Origin: DASQZT01 sp963728965
GTDB taxonomy: Bacteria > Acidobacteriota > Terriglobia > Bryobacterales > Bryobacteraceae
Direction: 5' to 3'
Assembly (NCBI GenBank): GCA_963728965.1
Contig: CAVSMH010000002.1
Span: 623,192 to 687,191 of the forward strand
DNA: 64,000 nucleotides
Position numbers and translations under genes: made by a program
Notes under the pieces: generated by a model
Told to the model about the DNA's origin: nothing
The model's database searches: none
Seen by the model: the letters and a program-made list of their open reading frames with translations, nothing else
Shown here: positions 8,617 through 16,112 of the stretch, one piece after another
Layout: the number at the start of each line of letters is the position of its first letter
Numbering within the stretch: the first letter of the stretch is position 1

Positions 8617-9206
8617 GCCGTAACTCCTGTCGGGTCGGGCACGCCGCCGAAGTTGCCGATGCGGTCGAAGACGCGCGCGCGTCCGGTCTGCCGCAGAGAG
8701 TCGATGTGACTTACCCGTACCTGGTAGCAAACCGACAGGCGATAGGGTTCGCGGAGCGCCTCCCAGATGCGAGTCAGTTCTTCGAGCGTCAGACGGCACA
8801 ACACAATGCGCAACTCTTCGAAATCGCCGTCGGGCACATTGCGGACGAATACGATCGCGTTGTCGTAAAGCGTCTGCATGAGCCGCCCGAGTACAAGCTG
8901 GTCCGATTCGGCGGACGGAGTGAACGGCGTGATCAGATAGAAGAGATTGAGAGCCAGCGGAGGGAATGCGCCGGTGTTGTCGCCATTGGCCCGCGCCACG
9001 GGTTGGTTTTTGACGAACTCATTTTCGGTTACCTGGTACAGCCAGATCGACAGCCGGTTAGCCGGATCGCGCTGTACTTCGGAAGGATTCGTCAAAACGA
9101 TGGCTGCCTGGCTGCCCACGATGGCCCGCACCTCCGTATCGAAGCCCTCCCACAGAAGTTGCTGCAAGGTGCGGCTGACACTCAGTATCGTGTGGAAGCT
9201 GCTCAC
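8613..9206 (-). CDS. DUF4255 (Pvc16 N-terminal domain) protein
   Basis: A 197-residue protein with the DUF4255 signature: a helical N-terminus (MSSFHTILSVSRTLQQLL), the SEVQRDPANRLSIWLYQVTEN block at about 42-62, PPLALNLFYLITPF near 81-94, the helix LGRLMQTLYDN, and ending in YQVRVSHIDS. Members correspond to Afp16/Pvc16-type tube terminator or cap proteins that control sheath and tube length. Its stop overlaps the start of the carboxypeptidase-regulatory-like gene (ATGA), and its start lies 4 bp after the DUF3467 stop. Confidence 0.88.
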   Translation of the reverse strand: MSSFHTILSVSRTLQQLLWEGFDTEVRAIVGSQAAIVLTNPSEVQRDPANRLSIWLYQVTENEFVKNQPVARANGDNTGAFPPLALNLFYLITPFTPSAESDQLVLGRLMQTLYDNAIVFVRNVPDGDFEELRIVLCRLTLEELTRIWEALREPYRLSVCYQVRVSHIDSLRQTGRARVFDRIGNFGGVPDPTGVTA

Positions 9207-9209
9207 AAA

Positions 9210-9494
9210 TCAGTCCTGACCGTCTTCGACTTCGGCATCCTCGTTTGTGGGGGTCTGGATGGGTCCGAAAGTGGCTTCGTAGCTGTCCACGGCGGCGCGA
9301 AGAAGATCGAGGAACGCCTTGGCGTACACCGGATTGGCGATGATGCGGGAATGGAACAGCGGCTCCGTGTCGCCCTCCTGGTGCTGGCCGAACTCGAGCA
9401 GAAACTCGAAGGGATTGTGCCCCACTTCAAGGTAGTTCGCGTATTTGGCCTCCGGTATCCTGTCATCTCTGCCACCCTCATGCCATTTGGTCAT
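9210..9494 (-). CDS. DUF3467 family protein, first gene of the eCIS operon
   Basis: About 94 residues when started at the ATG at 9494. The core reads YANYLEVGHNPFEFLLEFGQ, then HSRIIANPVYAKAFLDLLR and a YEATFGPI end, the DUF3467 pattern. An in-frame extension upstream to 9560 shows no family-like residues, so the internal ATG is preferred, although the ribosome site (GGTGG) is weak. The C-terminus is acidic. The biochemical role of the family is unknown. It leads the eCIS transcription unit, 4 bp before DUF4255, as DUF3467 genes often do in such loci. Confidence 0.8.
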   Translation of the reverse strand: MTKWHEGGRDDRIPEAKYANYLEVGHNPFEFLLEFGQHQEGDTEPLFHSRIIANPVYAKAFLDLLRAAVDSYEATFGPIQTPTNEDAEVEDGQD

Positions 9495-9708
9495 TGACCA
9501 CCAGAGAGAAACGGTGTTACACGCTTGGGGCCACTCGGGACCCTGCATCGAATGAGTCACTTACATGGTGTATGCTGCCCACGGGGTGTTACGCCTGGCC
9601 GAACCGTATCTAAGGCCCCCGAGACGGCCGGAGTCTGAAGGTTGTTCAGGTTAGGAATAAAATAAGGATGTGACGTGAGCTGTAACCGGCACTGTCACTC
9701 GAGTGTCA
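9495..9708. promoter_or_regulatory. Upstream control region of the eCIS operon
   Basis: About 210 bp between the activator gene and DUF3467. It contains two direct copies of a GTGTTACrC motif at 9514-9522 and 9586-9594, and the related GTTACAC at 9724-9730 inside the end of the activator gene. An imperfect palindrome, TGTCACTCGAGTGTCA, lies at 9693-9708 and overlaps the activator stop codon. These are plausible activator or enhancer sites. I looked for a sigma-54 GG-N10-GC promoter on the minus strand and found only weak matches, so the transcription start is not assigned. Confidence 0.35.
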
Positions 9709-11046
9709 CATGCGCCGCGCGCCGTTACACCCGGAGAAGGCGATATCATACTTCAGCATCTTGCGGTAAAGCGTCATACGCGAACAGCTCATAGCCGCCG
9801 CGGCGCGGCTCTTGTTCCACTTGCATGAGGTGAGCGCCGCCAGCAGGCGCCTGCGTTCGGCATCTTCGCTCGTAGCCACATGTCCCAGAGTGTGACGGAA
9901 GAAATCCGGTATATCGCTGATGGTCAGAGTAGAAGAAGATGAGTTGGCGAAAGTAGCCTCTAGCAGGTTCTTCAACTCGCGGATATTCCCGGGCCATTCA
10001 TATTCTTGGAAAAACTCCAGTAACTCGTGGGATATGTCCATCACTTGCATCGCGAATTGGCCATTGAATTCGCAGATGAAGCGCCGGCACAAAGCCGGAA
10101 TATCCTCCTGTCGCTCGCGTAGAGCGGGCACCTGGATGCGGGTCACATTCAGACGAAAGAAAAGGTCCCTCCGGAATTGGCAGCGGGCGACTTCCCGCTC
10201 GAGCTCCCGGTTCGTCGCGGCAATAAAGCGGCACCGGAGAGGCATGGTAAGGGCGCTGCCCAATCGTGTAACTTCCCGTTTTTCGAGCGCGCGCAGGATC
10301 TTCGCCTGCGCATAGGAGGACATGTCTCCGATCTCATCGAAGAAGACCGTGCCTTCGGAGCTCGCTTCGAGTTTTCCGGGCCTCGCCTGCGCGGCGCCGG
10401 TAAATGCGCCCCGTTCATAGCCAAACAGCTCGCTCTCCAGGAGTGTGTCGGGAATGGCCGCGCAGTTAATCGAGATGAATGGGCGGTGCCTTCTCGCGCT
10501 GAGTTCGTGAATCGACTGCGCCACCAGCTCCTTGCCCGTTCCAGTTTCGCCGGTGATCAGGACATTGCTGTCGATGCCCGCCAGTCGGTGAATCTGCTGC
10601 CTTACCTGGACCACTCCGGCGCTGCCGCCCACAAGGCCGATGCTTTCACATAATTGACTGGGAACGCTACGATCGTTGGGAGCCGTCATTTCGTGAAACG
10701 CTCTTCGCAAAGACGCCTCCAACTCCTCCCAGGGAAGGGGGCACTTGAAATAGTCGCGGATGCCGGCGCGCAGGGCGGCGATCGCCAGAGCTTCGGAGCT
10801 GTCCTCCGCGAGTGCGATTACCGTTAGATCAGGGCACTTCCGGTGGATCTGATCGAGTTCCCGGAGCTGTCCCTCGGCATTGCCCGAAAGGCCCAGAATC
10901 ATGGCATCGCCGCGACCCATCGATGGCGGCAAAGCGTCCGCCACGCATTCAAACTCGAGAGGCTCCCAGCCCAGCTTGCGTAACAACGCCTTAAGCCCGG
11001 AAAGGAGGACGGCATTGATGCGAACCAGTAAGATACTTCTCCTCAT
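9706..11046 (-). CDS. Sigma-54-dependent activator (NtrC family) with degenerate receiver domain
   Basis: 446 residues in three parts. Residues 1-115 form a receiver-like fold without its active site: the acidic pair is VRIN (8-11) and the phosphoacceptor position is Gly in MILGLSG. Residues 135-370 are an intact AAA+ domain with Walker A GETGTGKE (166-173), the sigma-54 contact loop GAFTGA (213-218) and Walker B TVFFDE. The C-terminus holds a Fis-type helix-turn-helix (NKSRAAAAMSCSRMTLYRK, 411-429). It should open sigma-54 promoters by ATP hydrolysis but cannot be switched by normal phosphotransfer. Codirectional and only about 210 bp upstream of the eCIS operon, it is the obvious candidate regulator (inference). 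No kinase gene is adjacent. Confidence 0.9.
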   Translation of the reverse strand: MRRSILLVRINAVLLSGLKALLRKLGWEPLEFECVADALPPSMGRGDAMILGLSGNAEGQLRELDQIHRKCPDLTVIALAEDSSEALAIAALRAGIRDYFKCPLPWEELEASLRRAFHEMTAPNDRSVPSQLCESIGLVGGSAGVVQVRQQIHRLAGIDSNVLITGETGTGKELVAQSIHELSARRHRPFISINCAAIPDTLLESELFGYERGAFTGAAQARPGKLEASSEGTVFFDEIGDMSSYAQAKILRALEKREVTRLGSALTMPLRCRFIAATNRELEREVARCQFRRDLFFRLNVTRIQVPALRERQEDIPALCRRFICEFNGQFAMQVMDISHELLEFFQEYEWPGNIRELKNLLEATFANSSSSTLTISDIPDFFRHTLGHVATSEDAERRRLLAALTSCKWNKSRAAAAMSCSRMTLYRKMLKYDIAFSGCNGARRM

Positions 11047-11277
11047 GCCACAACCCTCTCCGTTGGCGTCAATTATAAGCCGGATCCTTGTACGGGTACG
11101 CGAGTTTTCAAACGAATTCGGCTCATGGAGTCTGTGCCGTTCGGCGGCGCATCGCGGTTACTATCGGGCCGTCAATCAGTTAGAGAATCGAACAGTGGCC
11201 GAAAGATCAAGTACTAGTCACTGGCATTCTGGAAGGGAAAGACCACAACAATCGCGCCGCACGTTGCTGCGTGGGCA
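11047..11277. other. Intergenic region, no gene seen
   Basis: 231 bp between the start of the sigma-54 activator and the end of the alpha/beta hydrolase. No convincing coding frame, RNA or repeat is visible. It must contain the activator's promoter on the minus strand, but no clear -35/-10 pair stands out. Confidence 0.5.
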
Positions 11278-12417
11278 TCAACTCTTCAGCCATCGATCGA
11301 ACCAGGCGAAGGCTTCGCGTTGCATGTCGCGATCGAACTTGTGCGGCCCGTCGTAGAAGCTCACCCGGCAGTGATCGGGCGCGCCAGCCTTCTTGTAGAC
11401 ATCGGCGAGGATGCTTCCCGCCCGTTCCATCTCGGGCATGGTGAAGAGGGCGTCCTGCCGGTTGTTCAGGACGAGCACCGGATTCGGCGCCGCCAGTCCC
11501 ATCACCTCGGGATAATCCAGATCGCGGGGCAGCCCTGGAACATAGCACATCCAGGTGTGCGTGTAGGACTTGTTGAGCAGGTAATCGCGCCAGGTGGTCA
11601 TCATTCCCACGCAGCAGGAACAGCGGATGCGCTCGTCGGCGCCGGTCAACATCACCGTGCGCAGCCCGCCGCCCGATAAACCCGCGCACCCCAGCCGCGT
11701 GGGGTCCACATCCGGGCGCGACGCCAGGTAGTCCAGCGCCCGACGGTCATCGAAAATAAATACACCCGGCCAGGTAAGGCCCGCGCTGAACAAGCTCTTC
11801 GCAATGATGTGCTCATGGTCCCCCGCGAACCGGTTGTATCTCTGAATCTCTTCTTCAGACTCAGGATTGACTTCGACCAGGTTGTTGCGGATGGCTGCCG
11901 GCAGATCCGCCAGGCGCATCCTCCGGCTGCCGAACGTGAATGTATCATGGACCAGCACGACATAGCCGCGCCGCGCCAGTTCGTTGGCCCAGGCCAGGCC
12001 GCTGTAATACTCCTCCTGGTGCCGCACAATGGCCGGATGGGGGTCTTTCGACATCCGTGTGATCTTTCTCAGCCCGAAGTACTTGTTGCCCCCATGGTCG
12101 TGCAGCCCTACCACTCCGGGCAGCCTTCCTTGCGCTCCGATGGGCTTAAGCAGCAAGGCTTCCGTCGGCGGTCCGTAAGGAAGTTGCCACTGGAGATGCT
12201 CGATGGCCAGGCCGTCGAATTCCAGTTGGTGTTGCACCACCGGTACGGGTGTGGCCGCCCCTCCGGGCGACAGCAGAAGTTCGTGGAAACGGGCCCTTGC
12301 CACGGGCCGCCATGCGTCTACCTCGTGGAACCTCGGCTGCCGGAAAGACAGCCGGGGCGGATCCGCCACCACGTGTGCCGCCCAATCGCCGTATGCGCCA
12401 AGCATGTTGGGAGTCAT
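11278..12417 (-). CDS. Alpha/beta hydrolase (acetyl-xylan esterase/dienelactone hydrolase type)
   Basis: A 379-residue hydrolase. The nucleophile elbow is GLSGGG with Ser248, followed by candidate Asp322 in NNRQDALF and His359 in DGPHKF, a complete catalytic triad in the right order. GVVGLHDHGGNKYFG at about 101-115 supplies an HGG-type oxyanion-hole segment. No signal peptide is evident, so it is probably cytoplasmic. It lies about 40 bp downstream of the membrane-bound glycosidase fusion on the same strand, which suggests a role in trimming acylated sugars or aromatic esters taken up by this locus (inference). The exact substrate cannot be told from sequence. Confidence 0.82.
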   Translation of the reverse strand: MTPNMLGAYGDWAAHVVADPPRLSFRQPRFHEVDAWRPVARARFHELLLSPGGAATPVPVVQHQLEFDGLAIEHLQWQLPYGPPTEALLLKPIGAQGRLPGVVGLHDHGGNKYFGLRKITRMSKDPHPAIVRHQEEYYSGLAWANELARRGYVVLVHDTFTFGSRRMRLADLPAAIRNNLVEVNPESEEEIQRYNRFAGDHEHIIAKSLFSAGLTWPGVFIFDDRRALDYLASRPDVDPTRLGCAGLSGGGLRTVMLTGADERIRCSCCVGMMTTWRDYLLNKSYTHTWMCYVPGLPRDLDYPEVMGLAAPNPVLVLNNRQDALFTMPEMERAGSILADVYKKAGAPDHCRVSFYDGPHKFDRDMQREAFAWFDRWLKS

Positions 12418-12457
12418 ATCTCGATCCCTTTCCGACCGCGTTCCGCACCGGTCTCGG

Positions 12458-14359
12458 TCACTTCGCCACCACCTCCGCCGTCCGCGTCTGCCCCGCTTTC
12501 AGGGGCACGTTCACGGCGACCACCGCTCCGCGGCCGGGCCGTTGCTCCACGGTGGTTTCGAACTCCTTGCCATCGACCAGAACGCGAACCCCGCCGCCCG
12601 CCGGATCGACTGGAAATACCGCGGCCCACTCGAACTCTGGCCCTGCCTGATTCGTGACCGTGGTCTCACGAAGCCCCCGATGGCGCACCGCCACCTCGTT
12701 CTTCAGCACCGGCACCCGGCTCAATTTCACCCAGTCCACGTCCTTCGGCAACCGTGGGAACGTCTCCAGCCTCAGCCGCGATGCATTGGGTTTGATCCCC
12801 ACCAGTCCTGTGGCCACCGCGCCCACCGCTGCGAACACGATCTCGGGCATCCCTCGACCCGGAAAATTCGGGTCCATGATCTGCAAGAGGGCGCGGTACG
12901 CCGAGTCGTTCCTCCCGTTCTGAAATAGAATGTCGGGAAAGTACGAAAGTACTTGTGGCTGGTCGGAGCTGTTCTTCTCCAGCAGGTCCAGCGCCGCGTC
13001 CGTTTTCAGCCCCGCTTCCGTGATCCCAAACCACAGGGCCTTCACGTGGATCGAATCGACATAGCCGCCGAAATAGCGGTGATTGGGCAGAATCGCCAGA
13101 TAATAGCGGCTTTGCGTGGGGTTCCACCATTCGCTGTTGAAGCGCACCTTCAGGGCATCGGCCCGGGCCCGATATTCCACTGCCAATTTCTCCGAAAGAC
13201 TGCCCCGGGCGCCCTTTTCCTCCTGGATGGCCGCGTAAACCAGGTAGCCGCGGTACTGCGCTGCCACCAGGTCCGCTCCGGTCAGCGGCCGCGGCTGTTG
13301 CTGGAAGTAAGAGGGAATACCGCGGCGGCCGGCCTGCGGTCCGCTTTCCATCAGGCCATCGTGATCCCGATCCCACGCCTCCACGTAACTGGTCACGCTG
13401 CGGTCGTAAAAGTTCGAGAACACCACGTCAAAATAGCTGCGGTCGCCCGTCCACAGGAACTGCCGGTAACACGCCTGCATCACGTCGAAATTGGCCGGGA
13501 GACAGTACCAGAAGTGACTATCGTCCTGGTAATCGATCGGCGCCGGGAAGCCGTCTTTGTTGATCTCCCAGAAGCCGCACCAGTCTCGCGTGCTGGAGAT
13601 GCTCGCGGCAAAACGGCGCATCATGTTGCGGGTGTGGCCCGACAAGCCGAGCACCGCCGCGCCGGTGCTTTGGTGCGATGCATCACGCATGCAGAAGGCG
13701 TAGCGATCTCCGGCCGTACTGTCGTACCAGTCCCCCACCGCATCTCCGGAGTAGGCGTATCCCAGCGCCCGCTGCTTGGCCCATTGCAGCCCTTTCAACA
13801 GCCTCACATCCGAACATTCGAACTCAACCAGGCCGGGAGTCGTGACGATGCCCGCCGCATTTCCGACCGTGGAAGGCTCGCCGCGCGGCAGGGCGAATCG
13901 CCAGGCGCCCAGTCCGGCCAGCAGTGCGCCGCCGCCGCCGATCAGCCACGCCCGCCGGGTCCGCGGCGGTCGAGCCGAACCCTCAGCGATCCCGCCAGGC
14001 GCCGGTTGCCGCGGCCGGAACACCGGCACGTACCCACCCTTGGGCACTTCCAGCACGATCGGTTCGTCCCGCCCTTCCTCGGCGAAGTAGCGCGCCAGTC
14101 GCAGCCGAAGGTTGCGCGCCTCGGTCCGCACAATGCTGTCCTCGCTGGGATTGTAGGTGGACGGCCTGCCAAAAACCCGCTGGCCAATATAGACCTCCGT
14201 CATCTCATGCGAGGAATCGGCCAATTTGCGGTCCACCACATAGAGCAGGAAATCCCGCAGGCGGCTGGTACGGCGGAACTCCGCGCTGGCCACAATCCTC
14301 TGCACCAGCGCACGGTAATCCTGCTCCGGCGGACGAAACTGCACTCGCGTATCGGCCAT
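12458..14359 (-). CDS. Winged-helix / transmembrane / glycosidase fusion (one-component sensor-like)
   Basis: 633 residues from the ATG at 14359, chosen because CGGAG lies just upstream; a longer frame to 14416 exists. Residues 8-115 match the winged-helix N-terminal domain frequent in Acidobacteria (YVVDRKL, VFGRPSTYNPSEDSIVR, EVPKGGYVPVF). A single membrane helix follows at about 137-157. The rest, about 185-633, is an (alpha/alpha)6-type glycosidase-like domain with FCMRD (222-226), FWEI (263-266) and WYCLPANFD, and is homologous to the secreted protein encoded divergently at 14561-16102. The arrangement resembles CadC/ToxR regulators with an enzyme fold as periplasmic domain. The glycosidase family number and whether it is catalytic are undetermined. 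Confidence 0.75.
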   Translation of the reverse strand: MADTRVQFRPPEQDYRALVQRIVASAEFRRTSRLRDFLLYVVDRKLADSSHEMTEVYIGQRVFGRPSTYNPSEDSIVRTEARNLRLRLARYFAEEGRDEPIVLEVPKGGYVPVFRPRQPAPGGIAEGSARPPRTRRAWLIGGGGALLAGLGAWRFALPRGEPSTVGNAAGIVTTPGLVEFECSDVRLLKGLQWAKQRALGYAYSGDAVGDWYDSTAGDRYAFCMRDASHQSTGAAVLGLSGHTRNMMRRFAASISSTRDWCGFWEINKDGFPAPIDYQDDSHFWYCLPANFDVMQACYRQFLWTGDRSYFDVVFSNFYDRSVTSYVEAWDRDHDGLMESGPQAGRRGIPSYFQQQPRPLTGADLVAAQYRGYLVYAAIQEEKGARGSLSEKLAVEYRARADALKVRFNSEWWNPTQSRYYLAILPNHRYFGGYVDSIHVKALWFGITEAGLKTDAALDLLEKNSSDQPQVLSYFPDILFQNGRNDSAYRALLQIMDPNFPGRGMPEIVFAAVGAVATGLVGIKPNASRLRLETFPRLPKDVDWVKLSRVPVLKNEVAVRHRGLRETTVTNQAGPEFEWAAVFPVDPAGGGVRVLVDGKEFETTVEQRPGRGAVVAVNVPLKAGQTRTAEVVAK

Positions 14360-14560
14360 CTTCTCCGGGTGCCCCTTGCGCTTGCAACTAGTATATGCCA
14401 GCCTTCCCCGGCTCATAACCCTCCGTAGCAGGGGTTAATTGACGGTCGGTTAACAGTCAATTCCCCTTGTGAGGCAGCCGCCGCCGGGCTATGCTGACAT
14501 CGCTTCGGAACGCTTTTGTGGTGTTGCCTGGCCGGTTCGGGTCAGGAAAGCTCAACAACG
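14360..14560. promoter_or_regulatory. Divergent promoter region with inverted repeat
   Basis: 201 bp between the divergent fusion gene and the secreted glycosidase gene. An inverted repeat lies at 14431-14443 and 14456-14466: AATTGAC against GTCAATT, flanked by GGGG and CCCC with a two-base bulge. A TATACT box on the minus strand at 14390-14395 is suitably placed for the fusion gene. The repeat is a candidate operator, possibly for the fusion protein itself. Confidence 0.5.
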
Positions 14561-16102
14561 ATGCGGGTCAGAACCACGCTCCACTGTCTTACGGGAATTC
14601 TGCTCGCCGCCACGGGCCAGGCCCAGACGCGGGGTGGGCGGGCGGACGCACCGTACCGGGTAGTCGGTGCTTCCATCACCAGCGCCAGCGAAGTGAAACC
14701 GGATGCGGCGGTTCCGGTGTCCCGGCTACAGCTTGTATCGTCCGACGCCCGCCTCGTGGAAGGATTCAATCGCGCCAAACGACAAGCGATGGCGTATGTC
14801 TTCGACACAGATCCGGTAGGCCCCTGGTACGAAGCTGCCGAACCCGGCCGGGAGGCCTTCTGCATGCGCGATGTCGCCCACCAGGCAATGGGCGCCCACG
14901 CGCTTGGCCTTGCCCGCCACAACCGGAACATGCTCGGCCGGTTCGCCGAGGCCGTCTCCGATTCCAAAGACTGGTGCAGTTTCTGGGAAATCGATCGCTT
15001 CAATCGCCCCGCGCCGGTGGATTACAAGAACGACGCCCGATTCTGGTACAACCTGCCCGCCAATTTTGATGTTCTCGACGCCTGCTACCGCATGTACGTC
15101 TGGTCCGGTGATCCCGCGTACATTGACGATCCCACGTTTCTGAGTTTCTACGATCGCACGGTTAACGACTACGTCGAACGGTGGGGCCTCGGCCTCGACC
15201 AAGTCATGACCCGGCCGCGCCTGCTCAACATCCGCGGCACTCCGAACCCCACGAGCAAGTTTCAGAATGCCCGTGGGATTCCTGGTTACGACGAAGGGGA
15301 GAAGGAATATGCGCTCGGTGGCGACGTGCTGGCCACGCAATATGCCGCCTATCTCGCATACGCCCACATCCAGCAGGTCCGGGGGGATGCCGCGCTCGCC
15401 GCGGACTTCCTCAAGAAAGCCGCCGCCGTCCGCTCCCTGGTAAACAACACCTGGTGGAACGCCAGGGAGCAATATTTCTACTCGCGCCTCGGCAAGGACC
15501 ACCAGCTCGAGGGGCGCGGGGGCGGCGCATTCTTATACCGCGACGTCGTAGACGATGGGCCCAAACTGCAAAGCGCACTGAACGAGGCCGGGCCCCGCAA
15601 CCTGGAGGTGCTCTACCGCTACGGCGATCCCGATGTCGCCTATGCGCGCCTCATCGAAACCACGACTCCAGGCCGAAGCCGGATGGAGTACCCGGAGGTG
15701 CCGTATTCGGTGATCGGTACCATCGTCAACGGCACCATGGGCATCAACCTGCAAACCGCCTCCGCACTTTTGTCCAGCGTGGAAGGTTTCTGGGTGGAGG
15801 CCGCTCTGCGGACGCTCTCCGGCCTCGGAACCACTGTGGCCTGGGCCGAGTTACGGAACCTTCCGGTCCGTGCCAACGAAATCACGGTGCGCCATGAAGG
15901 CGTCCGCAAGACCGTCGTCACCAATCAGCGCGGACCTGCGCTGATCTGGCATGCGGCATTTCCCGGCAGTCACGAAACCCTGCTGGTGAACGGCAAGCCC
16001 ATGAAGGCCCGCGTGGAAAAAGCGCCTTTGGGCCGCGAGAATTCCTGGGTCAGCGTCACGGTCGGCGGGGCCGGGACCGTAACCGTGGAAGTTGCGAAAT
16101 GA
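14561..16102 (+). CDS. Secreted six-hairpin glycosidase-like protein
   Basis: 513 residues from ATG 14561 (GGAAAG about 10 bp upstream). MRVRTTLHCLTGILLAATGQAQ is a signal peptide. The mature protein aligns with the periplasmic half of the divergent fusion: FCMRD (100-104), HNRNMLGRF, FWEI (141-144), the FWYNLPANFD block (161-170) and a late EVPYSVIGTIVNGTMGIN. Repeated helical pairs suggest an (alpha/alpha)6 toroid typical of GH15/GH63/GH105-like enzymes; the family cannot be settled by eye. It lies 10 bp upstream of a TonB-dependent receptor, so the two probably handle the same oligosaccharide. Conserved acidic residues in FWEI and the RD motif are candidate catalytic groups. Confidence 0.75.
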   Translation: MRVRTTLHCLTGILLAATGQAQTRGGRADAPYRVVGASITSASEVKPDAAVPVSRLQLVSSDARLVEGFNRAKRQAMAYVFDTDPVGPWYEAAEPGREAFCMRDVAHQAMGAHALGLARHNRNMLGRFAEAVSDSKDWCSFWEIDRFNRPAPVDYKNDARFWYNLPANFDVLDACYRMYVWSGDPAYIDDPTFLSFYDRTVNDYVERWGLGLDQVMTRPRLLNIRGTPNPTSKFQNARGIPGYDEGEKEYALGGDVLATQYAAYLAYAHIQQVRGDAALAADFLKKAAAVRSLVNNTWWNAREQYFYSRLGKDHQLEGRGGGAFLYRDVVDDGPKLQSALNEAGPRNLEVLYRYGDPDVAYARLIETTTPGRSRMEYPEVPYSVIGTIVNGTMGINLQTASALLSSVEGFWVEAALRTLSGLGTTVAWAELRNLPVRANEITVRHEGVRKTVVTNQRGPALIWHAAFPGSHETLLVNGKPMKARVEKAPLGRENSWVSVTVGGAGTVTVEVAK

Positions 16103-16112
16103 GGGGAGAGAT

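Noticed and set aside
1..9494. Prophage rather than eCIS
   Set aside because: Only tail-type genes, with DUF4255, DUF5908 and DUF3467 typical of eCIS; no capsid, portal, terminase or lysis genes in the visible part.
9495..9705. Sigma-54 promoter for the eCIS operon
   Set aside because: No convincing TGGCAC-N5-TTGC match on the minus strand; only weak GG-N10-GC words.
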